A DNA stretch of 39,821 nt from JAFCCL01 sp041645325 (GCA_041645325.1 JBAZQI010000008.1:1-39821), one strand, 5' to 3'. Positions 27,954-36,534 are shown, counted from the first letter of the stretch. The notes: a model not told the origin generated them from the sequence alone. Numbers and translations: made by a program.

Positions 27954-29287
27954 AGCGTGCGATTAAGCGCGGAAAATCCTTCGGGGAGGCGAAAGCGGGC
28001 AAGGATGCGGAAGCAGGCAGGGGAACGCCTGAGGGGATTGCAGAGCCTGTGAAGAAGGAAATTGAGGGCAATTCCTTTTCTTTGTCGGTTGGCCCTGTTC
28101 ATCCTGCGCTCAAGGAGCCTGTGAGGTTCAACCTTGAGATTGAGGGGGAAAAGGTTGCAAAGGTTGATTTTGAGATGAGCCAGGCTCACAGGGGCATTGA
28201 ATGGATGGGCACGAGGCGCAATCCTGTGCAGATAATCCATTTGGCGGAAAGGATTTGCGGAATCTGCAACATCTGCCATTCAATGGCTTTCTGCAGGGCT
28301 GTTGAGGGCATTGCCGGCATTGAGGTTCCTGAGAGGGCGCAGTACATAAGGACGATTGTGGCGGAGCTTGAAAGGATTCACTCGCACATTTTGTGGGCTG
28401 GCGTTGCAGCGCACGAGCTTGGCTTTGACAGCGTGATGCATTACACATGGAAAATGAGGGAAACTATTTTGGACATCATTGAAGCCCTGACAGGAAACAG
28501 GATTACGAAGGGCATGATTATGATTGGCGGCGTGAGGCGCGACATAGATGAAAAGCAGGCTGCGAACATAAGGCAGGGGCTTGAGTTTTACAGGAAGGGC
28601 TTTGGAAAGCTTTGCGGTATTTTCATGAAGGACCCTGTGATAAGGGCCAGGACAAAGGGCATAGGCATTTTGAGCAGGAAGGATGCGCTTGCATTCAGCG
28701 CAGTGGGGCCGACTGCGAGGGCTTCAGGCGTTGAAAAGGATGTTAGGCAGGACGAGCCATATGCCGCTTACCCCGCGCTTGATGTCAGGGCCATTACCCC
28801 AAAGGACGCTTTGGGGGAAATCAATGGCGATGTGTTTGACCGCATTGTTGTCAGGCTGCTTGAGGTAAAGCAGTCCATTGAATTGATTGAGAAGAGCCTG
28901 AAGCAGATGCCTGAAGGGAAGATAGTGCACGAGGAAAAGGCGGTGAAGCTTCTTGCGGATTTGAAAAATGCCAAGGGCGAGGGCATTGGAAGGCTTGAGG
29001 CTCCGAGGGGCGAAGTCATTCATTATGTGAGGCTTGTTGGAGAGGAAGCACCTTTCTGCTGGAAGGTGCGCGCTCCCACTTACAATAACCTTTTGCCATG
29101 GGGGCCGATGCTTTTGGGCGCGCAGATTGCCGATGTTCCGATAATTGCGGCTTCAACAGACCCCTGCATGTCCTGTGCAAACAGGGCTGTTGCTGTTGAG
29201 GGCGGCAATGAAAGGGTTTTTGACAATGAGGCAATGCACAGGCTTTCGGTTGAAAAGACAAGGGCTTTGAGGGGGCAATTGAAATGA
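27950..29287 (+). CDS. mbhL: [NiFe]-hydrogenase large subunit (NuoD-like)
   Basis: 445 residues. Both CxxC motifs that hold the Ni-Fe centre are complete: RICGICNICH near 102-111 and DPCMSCANR near 404-412. This makes it a genuine hydrogenase subunit and not a sulfane-reductase or complex I relative that has lost Cys. The first roughly 45 residues are a basic, low-complexity extension before SVGPVHPALKEP, where the family normally begins. MbhL reduces protons with electrons from ferredoxin. HycI at 30932 would trim its C-terminus after nickel insertion, although little sequence extends beyond the last motif. Confidence 0.96.
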   Translation: MKRAIKRGKSFGEAKAGKDAEAGRGTPEGIAEPVKKEIEGNSFSLSVGPVHPALKEPVRFNLEIEGEKVAKVDFEMSQAHRGIEWMGTRRNPVQIIHLAERICGICNICHSMAFCRAVEGIAGIEVPERAQYIRTIVAELERIHSHILWAGVAAHELGFDSVMHYTWKMRETILDIIEALTGNRITKGMIMIGGVRRDIDEKQAANIRQGLEFYRKGFGKLCGIFMKDPVIRARTKGIGILSRKDALAFSAVGPTARASGVEKDVRQDEPYAAYPALDVRAITPKDALGEINGDVFDRIVVRLLEVKQSIELIEKSLKQMPEGKIVHEEKAVKLLADLKNAKGEGIGRLEAPRGEVIHYVRLVGEEAPFCWKVRAPTYNNLLPWGPMLLGAQIADVPIIAASTDPCMSCANRAVAVEGGNERVFDNEAMHRLSVEKTRALRGQLK

Positions 29288-29334
29288 ACGCTTTTTGGGC
29301 ATTCGGCCTGTTGCCTTGGGGGACCTTGAAATGA
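29284..29334 (+). CDS. Micro-ORF between mbhL and mbhM (16 residues)
   Basis: Starts by ATGA overlap with the mbhL stop behind GGGGG, encodes MNAFWAFGLLPWGTLK, and its TGA overlaps the mbhM ATG. Offset 47 bases. TTGAAATGAA surrounds both ATGs. Confidence 0.5.
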   Translation: MNAFWAFGLLPWGTLK

Positions 29335-30314
29335 ATATCCTGCTTTTGCCAGCTTTTGCCATTGCCGGCATTTTCTTTGCCCTGCTTTTCAGGGGAATTG
29401 AGCGCGTGCTGGCGGCGAGAATGCAGGCAAGGATTGGGCCGCCTTTGGTGCAGCCCTTCATTGACGTGAAAAAGCTTTTCCTCAAGGAAAACATTGTGCC
29501 AAAGGACGCGGTGAAATGGATTTTTGAACTGATGCCTGTTGTTGCGCTCACGGCGGCCATTGCAGTGCTGCTTTACATTCCGCTTTTTGGGCTGCAGGCG
29601 CTGCTTGAAGGCTATGGCGACCTTGTGCTTGTGCTTTACCTTTTGGCAGTGCCTTCTCTTGCAATGGCTTTGGGGGGCTTTGCGTCTTCTTCGCCTTACG
29701 CGACAGTCGGGGCACAGAGGGAGATTGTCACAATGCTTGGCTATGAGATGCCTTTGGCCATAACGATTGCTTCCATTGCCTGGCTTGTTTCGGCTGCAGG
29801 GCACAATGTTCAGGCCTTTTCTTTGGCCGCGATTTCAAGCGCGCCTGTGTGGGGGCTTGTCGGGCCACTGGGCATCATTGGGCTGCTGCTTTTGTTCCTT
29901 GTAATGATTTTTGTGATGCCTGGAGAAACCGGGGCACTGCCTTTTGACGCCGCGGAAGCGGAAACAGAAATTGCGGGCGGCCTTCTTGTCGAATACAGCG
30001 GCAGGAACCTTGCATTGTTTTATGTTGCCGGCGCCGTCAAGGCTTTTGCCTTTGCCTCGCTTGTTGTCGCGATTTTCCTGCCCTGGGAAATCTCAGGCAC
30101 TTTGGGAATGCAGGGCATTTTGGGCAATGCAGGGGATGCAATTTTCTTTTTGGTGAAGGTTTTTGCCGTGATGTTTTTTGGCAGCATATTTGCAAGGGTT
30201 GCCGTTGCAAGGCTGAGGATTACGCAGATTGTCAAGGTCTACTGGGCTTATGCGGCCATTGCTGCCCTGTTTGGCCTTGTGCTTGTTTCAATTGACCTGA
30301 TTGGAACGGTGTGA
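29331..30314 (+). CDS. mbhM: Membrane-bound hydrogenase subunit M (NuoH-like)
   Basis: 327 residues, about eight membrane helices, the NuoH/HyfC fold that links the hydrogenase module to the membrane. Marks are ERVLAARMQARIGPP (near 22-36), LGGFASSSPYATVGAQRE, and the acidic loop PFDAAEAETEIAGGLLVEYSG. I start at ATG 29331, preceded by GGGGG; the TTG at 29295 would only add micro-ORF-region sequence. The stop is followed two bases later by the mbhN ATG. Confidence 0.95.
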   Translation: MNILLLPAFAIAGIFFALLFRGIERVLAARMQARIGPPLVQPFIDVKKLFLKENIVPKDAVKWIFELMPVVALTAAIAVLLYIPLFGLQALLEGYGDLVLVLYLLAVPSLAMALGGFASSSPYATVGAQREIVTMLGYEMPLAITIASIAWLVSAAGHNVQAFSLAAISSAPVWGLVGPLGIIGLLLLFLVMIFVMPGETGALPFDAAEAETEIAGGLLVEYSGRNLALFYVAGAVKAFAFASLVVAIFLPWEISGTLGMQGILGNAGDAIFFLVKVFAVMFFGSIFARVAVARLRITQIVKVYWAYAAIAALFGLVLVSIDLIGTV

Positions 30315-30316
30315 AG

Positions 30317-30694
30317 ATGTTTGAGATGGCAAAAGAGCTCTTGAGGCAATTGTTCAGGAAACCTTTCACAAACAGGTTTCCTGTGAAGAGGACTCCAGAC
30401 TCGGTGAAAGGGCTTCTTGAAAAGGTTGAACAAGGCAAAGCCTTATTGAACAAGCCTGTTCCGGTGCCGGAGGGCTTCAGGGGCAGGGTTGAATATGACC
30501 GGGAAAAGTGCATTGGCTGCAGGCTCTGCATCAGGGTTTGCCCTGCAAACTGCTTTGATTTTTTGGAAAAAGAGCGCAAGGTGCATTACCATCTGTCAAG
30601 GTGCACATTTTGCGGGCAATGCGTTGACGCCTGCCCCGTGAAGGCGCTTTCCTCCACAAAGGACTTTTTGCTTGCCGATTACAAAAAACAATAA
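30317..30694 (+). CDS. mbhN: Membrane-bound hydrogenase subunit N (NuoI-like ferredoxin)
   Basis: 125 residues. An amphipathic N-terminus precedes two complete 4Fe-4S motifs, CIGCRLCIRVCP and CTFCGQCVDACP, which accept electrons from reduced ferredoxin and pass them to MbhJ. A GTG at 30311 could add two codons. It is the last gene of the operon; its stop codon touches the start of a palindromic repeat (30693). Confidence 0.95.
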   Translation: MFEMAKELLRQLFRKPFTNRFPVKRTPDSVKGLLEKVEQGKALLNKPVPVPEGFRGRVEYDREKCIGCRLCIRVCPANCFDFLEKERKVHYHLSRCTFCGQCVDACPVKALSSTKDFLLADYKKQ

Positions 30695-30763
30695 GCCTTT
30701 TGTGCCGCAGCACAAAAGCCTTGGGAAAAACGCGCCTGATGGCGCAAAGCCTTTTTTCTGCGG
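30693..30763 (+). repeat. Type A palindromic repeat after mbhN, possible terminator
   Basis: AAGCC, TTTTGTGC, CGCA, GCACAAAA, GCCTTGGGAAAA at 30693-30730, then a GCGC hairpin. It begins at the mbhN stop codon. The hairpin could end or stabilise the operon transcript. Confidence 0.75.
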
Positions 30764-30835
30764 AAAACCTTAGAGATGCTTTAGCATCTCTTACGGTTTC
30801 TGAACCTTACAGGTTCAGAAAAAGCCTTGGGAAAA
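30764..30835 (+). repeat. 72-base composite repeat, copy 2
   Basis: Same unit as 15151-15222 on the other strand, 71 of 72 bases identical: two small hairpins, then AAGCCTTGGGAAAA. Between 30836 and 30931 I see only minor palindromes (AAAAGCAATAGCTTTTC, CCCTGCAGGG) and no gene. Confidence 0.9.
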
Positions 30836-30931
30836 CCAAAACATAGAAAAGCAATAGCTTTTCTTGCTTCGTACCCTGCAGGGCACTCGGTCGCTGTTGC
30901 GATTTTAAGCCTTTTGTTTTTCGGTTGCTGC

Positions 30932-31387
30932 TTAAAGGCTTTTGATTTCGTTCCATTCTTCTTTTGAAATTATTTCCAAGAGCTTTTGCTTTGCCTTTTC
31001 AAGCGCTGGCGAGAGCGTTTCGGAAAGGCCAATGTTTTCCGGCTGCACGCCAATGAAAAGGGTTTTTTCCGCGCTTTTTTCAAGCCTTGCCACGAGATGC
31101 TTCAGCGGCATGCCATGCGTTCCAAAGACAATTGAGTTAAGCTTTTTTTTGGGGAGCAGCCTGAATTCACCAGGCGCGAGATTCATGTTTGCCGCATCCA
31201 CAATTACAAGGAGCAGGGGCTTTTCCCTTTCAACAATGCCTGCAAAGTTTTCAGGCACCGTTTCGCAGGGCAGTGAAATCCACCCGGTTTTGCCAAAAGC
31301 CTTGAATTCCACTGCAATCCTGTTGCCTATTGCATCATCTCCCCGCAGTTCCGAGCCAATGCCCATCAGGATTTTTTTTCCGGTCAT
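30932..31387 (-). CDS. hycI: Hydrogenase maturation endopeptidase (HycI/HyaD family)
   Basis: 151 residues. The family start GIGSELRGDDAIG (9-21) carries the first nickel-sensing acidic residue (D17/D18), followed by DAAN near 64 and HGMPL near 94. These proteases cut the C-terminal extension of the large subunit once nickel is inserted. It overlaps hypA by four bases and converges on the mbh operon, so the two strands encode subunits and maturation together. hypB-F are not in the window. Confidence 0.9.
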   Translation of the reverse strand: MTGKKILMGIGSELRGDDAIGNRIAVEFKAFGKTGWISLPCETVPENFAGIVEREKPLLLVIVDAANMNLAPGEFRLLPKKKLNSIVFGTHGMPLKHLVARLEKSAEKTLFIGVQPENIGLSETLSPALEKAKQKLLEIISKEEWNEIKSL

Positions 31388-31761
31388 CTGAATTCCATGC
31401 CCCTGATTAACACTTCTTTTCCCTTCACTGTTTCAAAATCATGGCCATTGCATTTCGGGCAGTGCATTTCAAAAATGCCTGCGTGCACCATGTCGTGCGT
31501 TGCATGAACCTCTTTGGCATTGCCTTGAAAGCCGCATTTGCATTTTATTTCCGGTTCAATGGTTTTGATTGAAATTTTTGCCCTGAGCTTTGGGCCGAAT
31601 TCTTTTTTGAGCATTTCTTTGAGCCAAAAGCGCGCGTTTTCCGGTTCCACGAATTTGAGCGCGCCGATTTCAATGTCCAGCTCAATGAGCTTTAAGTTCC
31701 TGCCTTTGGCGCGTTCAAGAACGGCGTCAAGGATGCCCTGTATTATTGCAATGTCGTGCAT
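31384..31761 (-). CDS. hypA: Hydrogenase nickel chaperone HypA
   Basis: 125 residues, the usual length. It begins MHD, with the nickel-binding His2 (family MHE/MHD). The zinc site is C-x-C (KCKCGF) plus CPKC further on. The zinc loop between them is longer than in bacterial HypA, as in Thermococcales. HypA delivers Ni to the hydrogenase large subunit. First gene of a two-gene unit with hycI. Confidence 0.93.
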   Translation of the reverse strand: MHDIAIIQGILDAVLERAKGRNLKLIELDIEIGALKFVEPENARFWLKEMLKKEFGPKLRAKISIKTIEPEIKCKCGFQGNAKEVHATHDMVHAGIFEMHCPKCNGHDFETVKGKEVLIRGMEFR

Positions 31762-31828
31762 TTGGATTGCCCTGCAGTTTAAGGAAAGGGCATTGTTTTT
31801 TTATCCGTTTTGGAAAGGGGGCTCTGGT

Positions 31829-31838
31829 TTTTATATTT
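31829..31838 (+). promoter_or_regulatory. TATA box of the acyl-CoA synthetase gene
   Basis: TTTTTATATT lies about 26 bases before the ATG at 31861, indicating a leaderless mRNA. This decides the start against an upstream in-frame codon at 31810. Confidence 0.65.
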
Positions 31839-31860
31839 CCTCGCCCTTTTAGGTTATGCG

Positions 31861-34518
31861 ATGAAATCCCTTGGGAAGATGTTTGACCCTGAATCCATTG
31901 CCGTGATTGGCGCGAGCAATACAAAGGGGCATGTCGGCTATTCCCTGATGAAGAACCTTGCTGGGGGCTGTTTTTCCGGAATTGTTTATCCCGTGAACCA
32001 GAAGGGGAAAAGCGTTTTTGGCATTGAGTGCCACAAGAGCGTGCTTGAAATCAGCGGCAAGGTTGACCTCGCGATAATTGCAACGCCTGCCGAGACAGTT
32101 ACTGGGCTTGTTAAGGAATGTGTGCAGGCAAAGGTCGGCTCGGTGATTGTTGTGAGCAGTGGCTTTGGCGAGGCAGGCGAGGCGGGTAAAGAGAGGGAAA
32201 AAGAGCTTGCCGATGCAATCAGGGGAACAGGCATCAGGCTGCTTGGCCCGAATTGCCTTGGCTATATCAGGACTGACAAGGGAATTAATGCAAGCTTTGC
32301 CATCAGGAATGCCCTGCCCGGAAAGATGGCTTTGATCAGCCAGTCGGGCGCTTTGTGCTCCGGCATCCTCGACTGGGCTTTGAAGCAAAAGGTCGGCTTC
32401 AAGTATTTCATTTCCGTTGGCTCAATGCTTGACATTGACTTTGCGGACCTGATTGATTTTTTGCAGCTTGACCCCGAGATTGAAAGCATTGCCATTTATA
32501 TGGAAAGCGTCAGGGATGCGAGGGGCTTCATGAGCGCTGCCAAGGCTTTCTCTGAAAGCAAGCCCATCATTGTGGCAAAATCAGGGAGATTTGCGGAAAG
32601 CGCAAAGGCTGCTGTTTCGCACACAGGAAGCATGGCCGGCAATGACGCTGTTTTTGAGGCTGTATTTGAAAGGGCTGGAATTGTGCGGGTTGAGGACATT
32701 CAGGATTTGCTCGGATGCAGCGAGGCATTGGCAAAGCAGCCTCTGCCAAAGGACAACAGGGTTTTGATTGTGACAAATGGCGGCGGCCCGGGAGTGATGG
32801 CAACTGACGCAATAATCACAAGGGGCTGCAGGCTTGCCCAGCTTTCAAAGGAATCAATGGATGCGCTTGAAAGGCATATGCCTGCAAATTGGAGCAAGGG
32901 CAACCCTGTTGACCTTTTGGGCGATGCCGACCCAGGGCGCTATGAAAAGGCGCTTGATATTGCGTTCATGGAAAAGAATGCCGACTGTATAATCGTGATT
33001 TTGAGCCCGCAGGCGGTTTCAAGGCCAGCCGAGGTTGCAAGGGCCGTTGCGGAAAAGGCAAGGGGCTGCGGCAAAACGGTTCTTGCCTGCTGGATTGGCG
33101 AAAGCTTTGTCGAGGCAGGCAGGGAGATACTGAGGAAAAAGGGCGTGCCATGCTACAGGACCCCTGAAGAGGCTGTGAGGGTGTTCAGCTACATGGATTC
33201 CTACAGGCGGAATATCAGGAACCTTTATGAAACGCCGGAAGAGATTGAATTCAGGAAAAAGCCTGACAGGGCAATGATTGGGAAAATGATTGCCGATTAT
33301 CTTAAGAGGGGGCAATTGATTGTGAGCGAGGTTGATTCAAAGAAAATGATTGAAGAGTACGGCCTGCCTGTTAACAAAACTTTTTTGGCTGCAAGCGCAA
33401 AGCAGGCCACTGCAATGGCGGAAGAAATCGGCTATCCTGTTGCGCTCAAGATTGCTTCGGATGACATTACGCACAAGAGCGATGTGAACGGCGTTGCCCT
33501 GAACCTTGCTTCGGAGAAAGAGGTCAGGGCCGCGTTTAACGGGATTGTTGCCAATGCGAAAAAGGCAAGGCCTGATGCGCGGATTGGCGGGGCGAGCGTG
33601 CAGAAAATGGTTGGCATGGGAAATGTCGAGCTTATTCTTGGCAAGAAGAACGACCCGATTTTCGGGCCTGTGCTTGTTTTCGGCGCGGGCGGAATAACCG
33701 CAGAAATTTTTGGAGACAGGGCAATCGGCCTGCCGCCCCTGACGCAGACTCTTGCCAAAAGGATGATAATGAACACAAGGATTCACGGGCTTTTTTTCGG
33801 GCCAAAGGCGAGGGTCAAGGCGGATTTGCGCGGGCTTGAGCGCATTCTTGTCGAGTTTTCGCAGTTTGCCGTGGACTTTCCCGAAATTGAGGAGATTGAC
33901 ATCAACCCATTGGTTGTTTCAAAACAGGGTTTTTTTGCTGTTGATGCAAGGGTTGTTTTGTCAAGGTGTGGGCAGGATAACAGCTGCCCTGTGCCTGCAA
34001 TAAGGCCTTATCCCGCCGAGCTTGAAAAAAAGGGGCGCATTGGAAAAGAGTCTTTTGTTTTCAGGGCAATTAAGCCAGAGGATGAGCCGCTTATGGAAAA
34101 GCTGTTCAGTAGCTTTTCAAAGGAAACAGCGAGGAAGCGTTTTTTCCATCCGATAAAAAAGATGACGCATGAGATGCTTGTGAGGTATTGTTTCAATGAT
34201 TATGACAGGGAAATAACAATTGTTGTGGAAAAGCCCGGCAAAAACAGGCGGCTTTTGGGCATGGGCCGCTTCATAAAGGATGCCGGCGGCGACAGCGCGG
34301 AATTTGCAATTGCGGTTACTGATGTGTTCCGGAGGGAAGGGTTTGGCAGGGCGCTTTTGGAATATGCTGAGGGCGTTGCAAGGGCAAGGGGCATCAAAAG
34401 GATTTGGGGCCTTGTGTCAAGCGAAAACATGGCAATGATTGCACTGGCAAAAAGCATGGGCTTTGAGGCAAAGTTTGAAAAAGAAGAGCGCGCTTACCGC
34501 TTGGAAAAAAAGCTTTAG
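31861..34518 (+). CDS. ADP-forming acyl-CoA synthetase (alpha-beta fusion) with C-terminal GNAT domain
   Basis: 885 residues. Order: CoA-binding Rossmann domain (about 8-130, IAVIGASN), succinyl-CoA-ligase-like domains (to about 450), ATP-grasp beta part (about 470-690), and a GNAT acetyltransferase domain (about 720-885, with the RREGFGRALLEYA acetyl-CoA loop). The phosphorylated His of the alpha part is present: H254 in VSHTGSMAG, equivalent to the active His of archaeal ACD enzymes. So it should be able to make ATP from acetyl-CoA or another acyl-CoA. The same architecture without the His is the bacterial protein acetyltransferase PatZ/Pat. Here both activities may be live. Confidence 0.9.
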   Translation: MKSLGKMFDPESIAVIGASNTKGHVGYSLMKNLAGGCFSGIVYPVNQKGKSVFGIECHKSVLEISGKVDLAIIATPAETVTGLVKECVQAKVGSVIVVSSGFGEAGEAGKEREKELADAIRGTGIRLLGPNCLGYIRTDKGINASFAIRNALPGKMALISQSGALCSGILDWALKQKVGFKYFISVGSMLDIDFADLIDFLQLDPEIESIAIYMESVRDARGFMSAAKAFSESKPIIVAKSGRFAESAKAAVSHTGSMAGNDAVFEAVFERAGIVRVEDIQDLLGCSEALAKQPLPKDNRVLIVTNGGGPGVMATDAIITRGCRLAQLSKESMDALERHMPANWSKGNPVDLLGDADPGRYEKALDIAFMEKNADCIIVILSPQAVSRPAEVARAVAEKARGCGKTVLACWIGESFVEAGREILRKKGVPCYRTPEEAVRVFSYMDSYRRNIRNLYETPEEIEFRKKPDRAMIGKMIADYLKRGQLIVSEVDSKKMIEEYGLPVNKTFLAASAKQATAMAEEIGYPVALKIASDDITHKSDVNGVALNLASEKEVRAAFNGIVANAKKARPDARIGGASVQKMVGMGNVELILGKKNDPIFGPVLVFGAGGITAEIFGDRAIGLPPLTQTLAKRMIMNTRIHGLFFGPKARVKADLRGLERILVEFSQFAVDFPEIEEIDINPLVVSKQGFFAVDARVVLSRCGQDNSCPVPAIRPYPAELEKKGRIGKESFVFRAIKPEDEPLMEKLFSSFSKETARKRFFHPIKKMTHEMLVRYCFNDYDREITIVVEKPGKNRRLLGMGRFIKDAGGDSAEFAIAVTDVFRREGFGRALLEYAEGVARARGIKRIWGLVSSENMAMIALAKSMGFEAKFEKEERAYRLEKKL

Positions 34519-34616
34519 CCTGGCAAAAAGTGTGCTGCGGGCAATGAGGTTATTGGCTGGCACCACAATTTTTTTAAACAAAAATGCTTTTATTCTGCAA
34601 AGCGCTATTTTCCCTT

Positions 34617-35318
34617 ATGAAGGTTTATGCAAATGGCGTTTCTTTTAACCCGTTCAAAAAAGCGGGCAATGACTCAACTGTGAAACCGCCTATTGGCGGC
34701 GTTTTGCGCGACCCTTCAACAATTTTCCTTATCGCGTCAAACCTTCTTACAATTGTTTTTACAGTGGCCTTGAACTGGAACCTGATTCTCGTGATGTGGA
34801 CTTACTGGATTCAAAGCGTGATAATCGGCGTATTCAACTTCAAACGCATCCTGTCCCTGAATGACTTTTCAACCGAAGGCTTTTACATAGGCAACAAGCA
34901 GGTTGAGCCTACCAAGGAAACAAAAGTCTTTACCGCGTGCTTTTTTGCATTCCACTACGGGCTTTTTCATTTTGGTTATTTTGTCTTTCTGATGATTTTT
35001 ACCTTCATAAGTGTCTTTGTATACAACCAAGGCATTAGCCTGCTTGATTTGCTCTTTGTTCTGATTGCCGGCACTGCCTTCTTTGCCGACCACTGGTTTT
35101 CATTCAGCCATAATAAGGACAAAGGCCGGGAGAAGAAAAACATAGGAGCCATAATGCTTTTTCCCTACGCAAGAATCATTCCAATGCATTTGACTATAAT
35201 ATTCGGGCCTGTCCTCTGGCTTGCGGGCGCAGGATGGATAACAATAGTTCTCTTCATGCTGCTCAAAACAATTGCCGATGTTGCAATGCATGTGGTAGAG
35301 CACAGGAAGTTCAAGTGA
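34617..35318 (+). CDS. DUF6498-like membrane protein
   Basis: 233 residues from the ATG at 34617; an upstream in-frame codon at 34584 lies in AT-rich promoter sequence. About five to six membrane helices. Recognisable segments are MWTYWIQSVIIGVFNFKRI near the first helices, FFAFHYGLFHFGYFVFL in the middle, and KTIADVAMHVVEH at the end, which I associate with DUF6498. The His-rich helices could bind metal, but no function is established. It stands alone, with TTTTTTTAAAC and TTTATTC boxes upstream. Confidence 0.65.
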   Translation: MKVYANGVSFNPFKKAGNDSTVKPPIGGVLRDPSTIFLIASNLLTIVFTVALNWNLILVMWTYWIQSVIIGVFNFKRILSLNDFSTEGFYIGNKQVEPTKETKVFTACFFAFHYGLFHFGYFVFLMIFTFISVFVYNQGISLLDLLFVLIAGTAFFADHWFSFSHNKDKGREKKNIGAIMLFPYARIIPMHLTIIFGPVLWLAGAGWITIVLFMLLKTIADVAMHVVEHRKFK

Positions 35319-35406
35319 TTCCTGGGACTTGGACAGGATAGCAATAAAATTCACCGGAAACCCGGCATCCTAATTGGTTTATTTCAGGGAGCGCTTTTTT
35401 TCTGGA

Positions 35407-36534
35407 ATGGATACCCTTGAAAAGTTGCAGAGGCTTGGCTCAGCCGCTTCTTGGGACAGCTGCGGCGGCGTGAAGCAGAAGAGCAGCAGGAAAGCAGGAA
35501 TTCCCCCTGATTATGCCTCTTTTGTCCATGATTGCACTGCGACAAGCGAGCAGTGCAGGCTTGTTAAGGTGCTGCAGGGCAATGCCTGCATTCACGATTG
35601 CAGGTATTGTGTGAACAGCGGGTCCCGGCAGCGCAAGGTTGAATTGGAGCCGGAAGAGCTTGCAAAAAGCTTTATGGCGTTTGCAAGGCAGGGAATTGCG
35701 CAGGGCCTGTTTTTGAGCTCGGCTGTTTCAGGCGATGCTGAAAGGGCAACGGAAAAGATGATTGAGAGCGCAAGGCTGCTGCGGCAAAAGTTCGGCTTTC
35801 AGGGTTATGTGCATTTGAAGGTTTTGCCGACAACGCCCAGGGAACAGGTGTTTGAGCTTGCGCGCTATGCAAACAGGCTTTCTTTGAACCTTGAGGTGCC
35901 GAATGCAGGTTTTTTTGGCGGGCTTGGGAGCACGAAGGATTATGCAAACGATTTGGAAAAAAGGCTGCGCTGGATTGATGAGGCAAAAAGAAAAATCGGC
36001 GGCATAAGCTTTACCACGCAGCTTATTTTGGGGGCAGCCGGAGAAACGGATTTTGACGTTTTGAAAAAAATGGATTCGTTGTACGGGGAAACAGCTTTGC
36101 ACCGCACCTATTTTTCCGCTTTCAGGCCTGTCCCTGGAACGCCTCTTGAAAATGCAAAAGCCGAGAGGCCTGAAAGGGCTTATCAATTGTACCAGGCTGA
36201 CTGGCTTTTGCGGGTTTATGGCTTTGAACTGAAGGAATTGGGGCTTGGATTGAATGAACACGGAAATTTTGGGCTTGCACGCGATGTCAAATTTGAGGTT
36301 GCAAAAAACAATCCAAACCTTTTTCCTGTTGACGTGAATTGCGCAGGCAGGGAAGAGCTTTTGCGCGTGCCTGGCATCGGCCCAAAGGGCGCGGAAAATA
36401 TTTTGAGGCAAAGGAAGCAAAGAAAGTTCAATGATTTTAAGGAGCTGAAAAAGGCAGGCGTGATTGTGAAAAGGGCGCAGGCATTCATTGAGGCCGGAGG
36501 GCAAAGGCAGGCAGGGCTGAAGGCGTTTTGCTGA
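35407..36534 (+). CDS. Radical SAM protein with C-terminal helix-hairpin-helix domain (putative DNA modification/repair)
   Basis: 375 residues from ATG 35407. The SAM cluster is C61-x3-C65-x2-C68 (CIHDCRYC), preceded by SFVHDCTATSEQCRLVKVLQ, a signature of the TIGR03916-type family described as putative DNA modification/repair proteins. A helix-hairpin-helix DNA-binding domain lies at about 312-365 (REELLRVPGIGPKGAENILR). Family members often neighbour a uracil-DNA-glycosylase-like gene; none is present here. The reaction is unknown. A TTG at 35374 could extend it but adds no family sequence. Confidence 0.85.
   Translation: MDTLEKLQRLGSAASWDSCGGVKQKSSRKAGIPPDYASFVHDCTATSEQCRLVKVLQGNACIHDCRYCVNSGSRQRKVELEPEELAKSFMAFARQGIAQGLFLSSAVSGDAERATEKMIESARLLRQKFGFQGYVHLKVLPTTPREQVFELARYANRLSLNLEVPNAGFFGGLGSTKDYANDLEKRLRWIDEAKRKIGGISFTTQLILGAAGETDFDVLKKMDSLYGETALHRTYFSAFRPVPGTPLENAKAERPERAYQLYQADWLLRVYGFELKELGLGLNEHGNFGLARDVKFEVAKNNPNLFPVDVNCAGREELLRVPGIGPKGAENILRQRKQRKFNDFKELKKAGVIVKRAQAFIEAGGQRQAGLKAFC

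Noticed and set aside
22914..29334. TGA read-through or recoding at the micro-ORF stops
   Set aside because: At four of five junctions the micro-ORF is out of frame with the next gene or simply ends on its start; no selenocysteine-type structure is evident.
22405..30694. Operon as a sulfane reductase (Mbs/Mbx) instead of a hydrogenase
   Set aside because: MbhL keeps both complete CxxC motifs, and the mbhA-N gene order is that of the hydrogenase.
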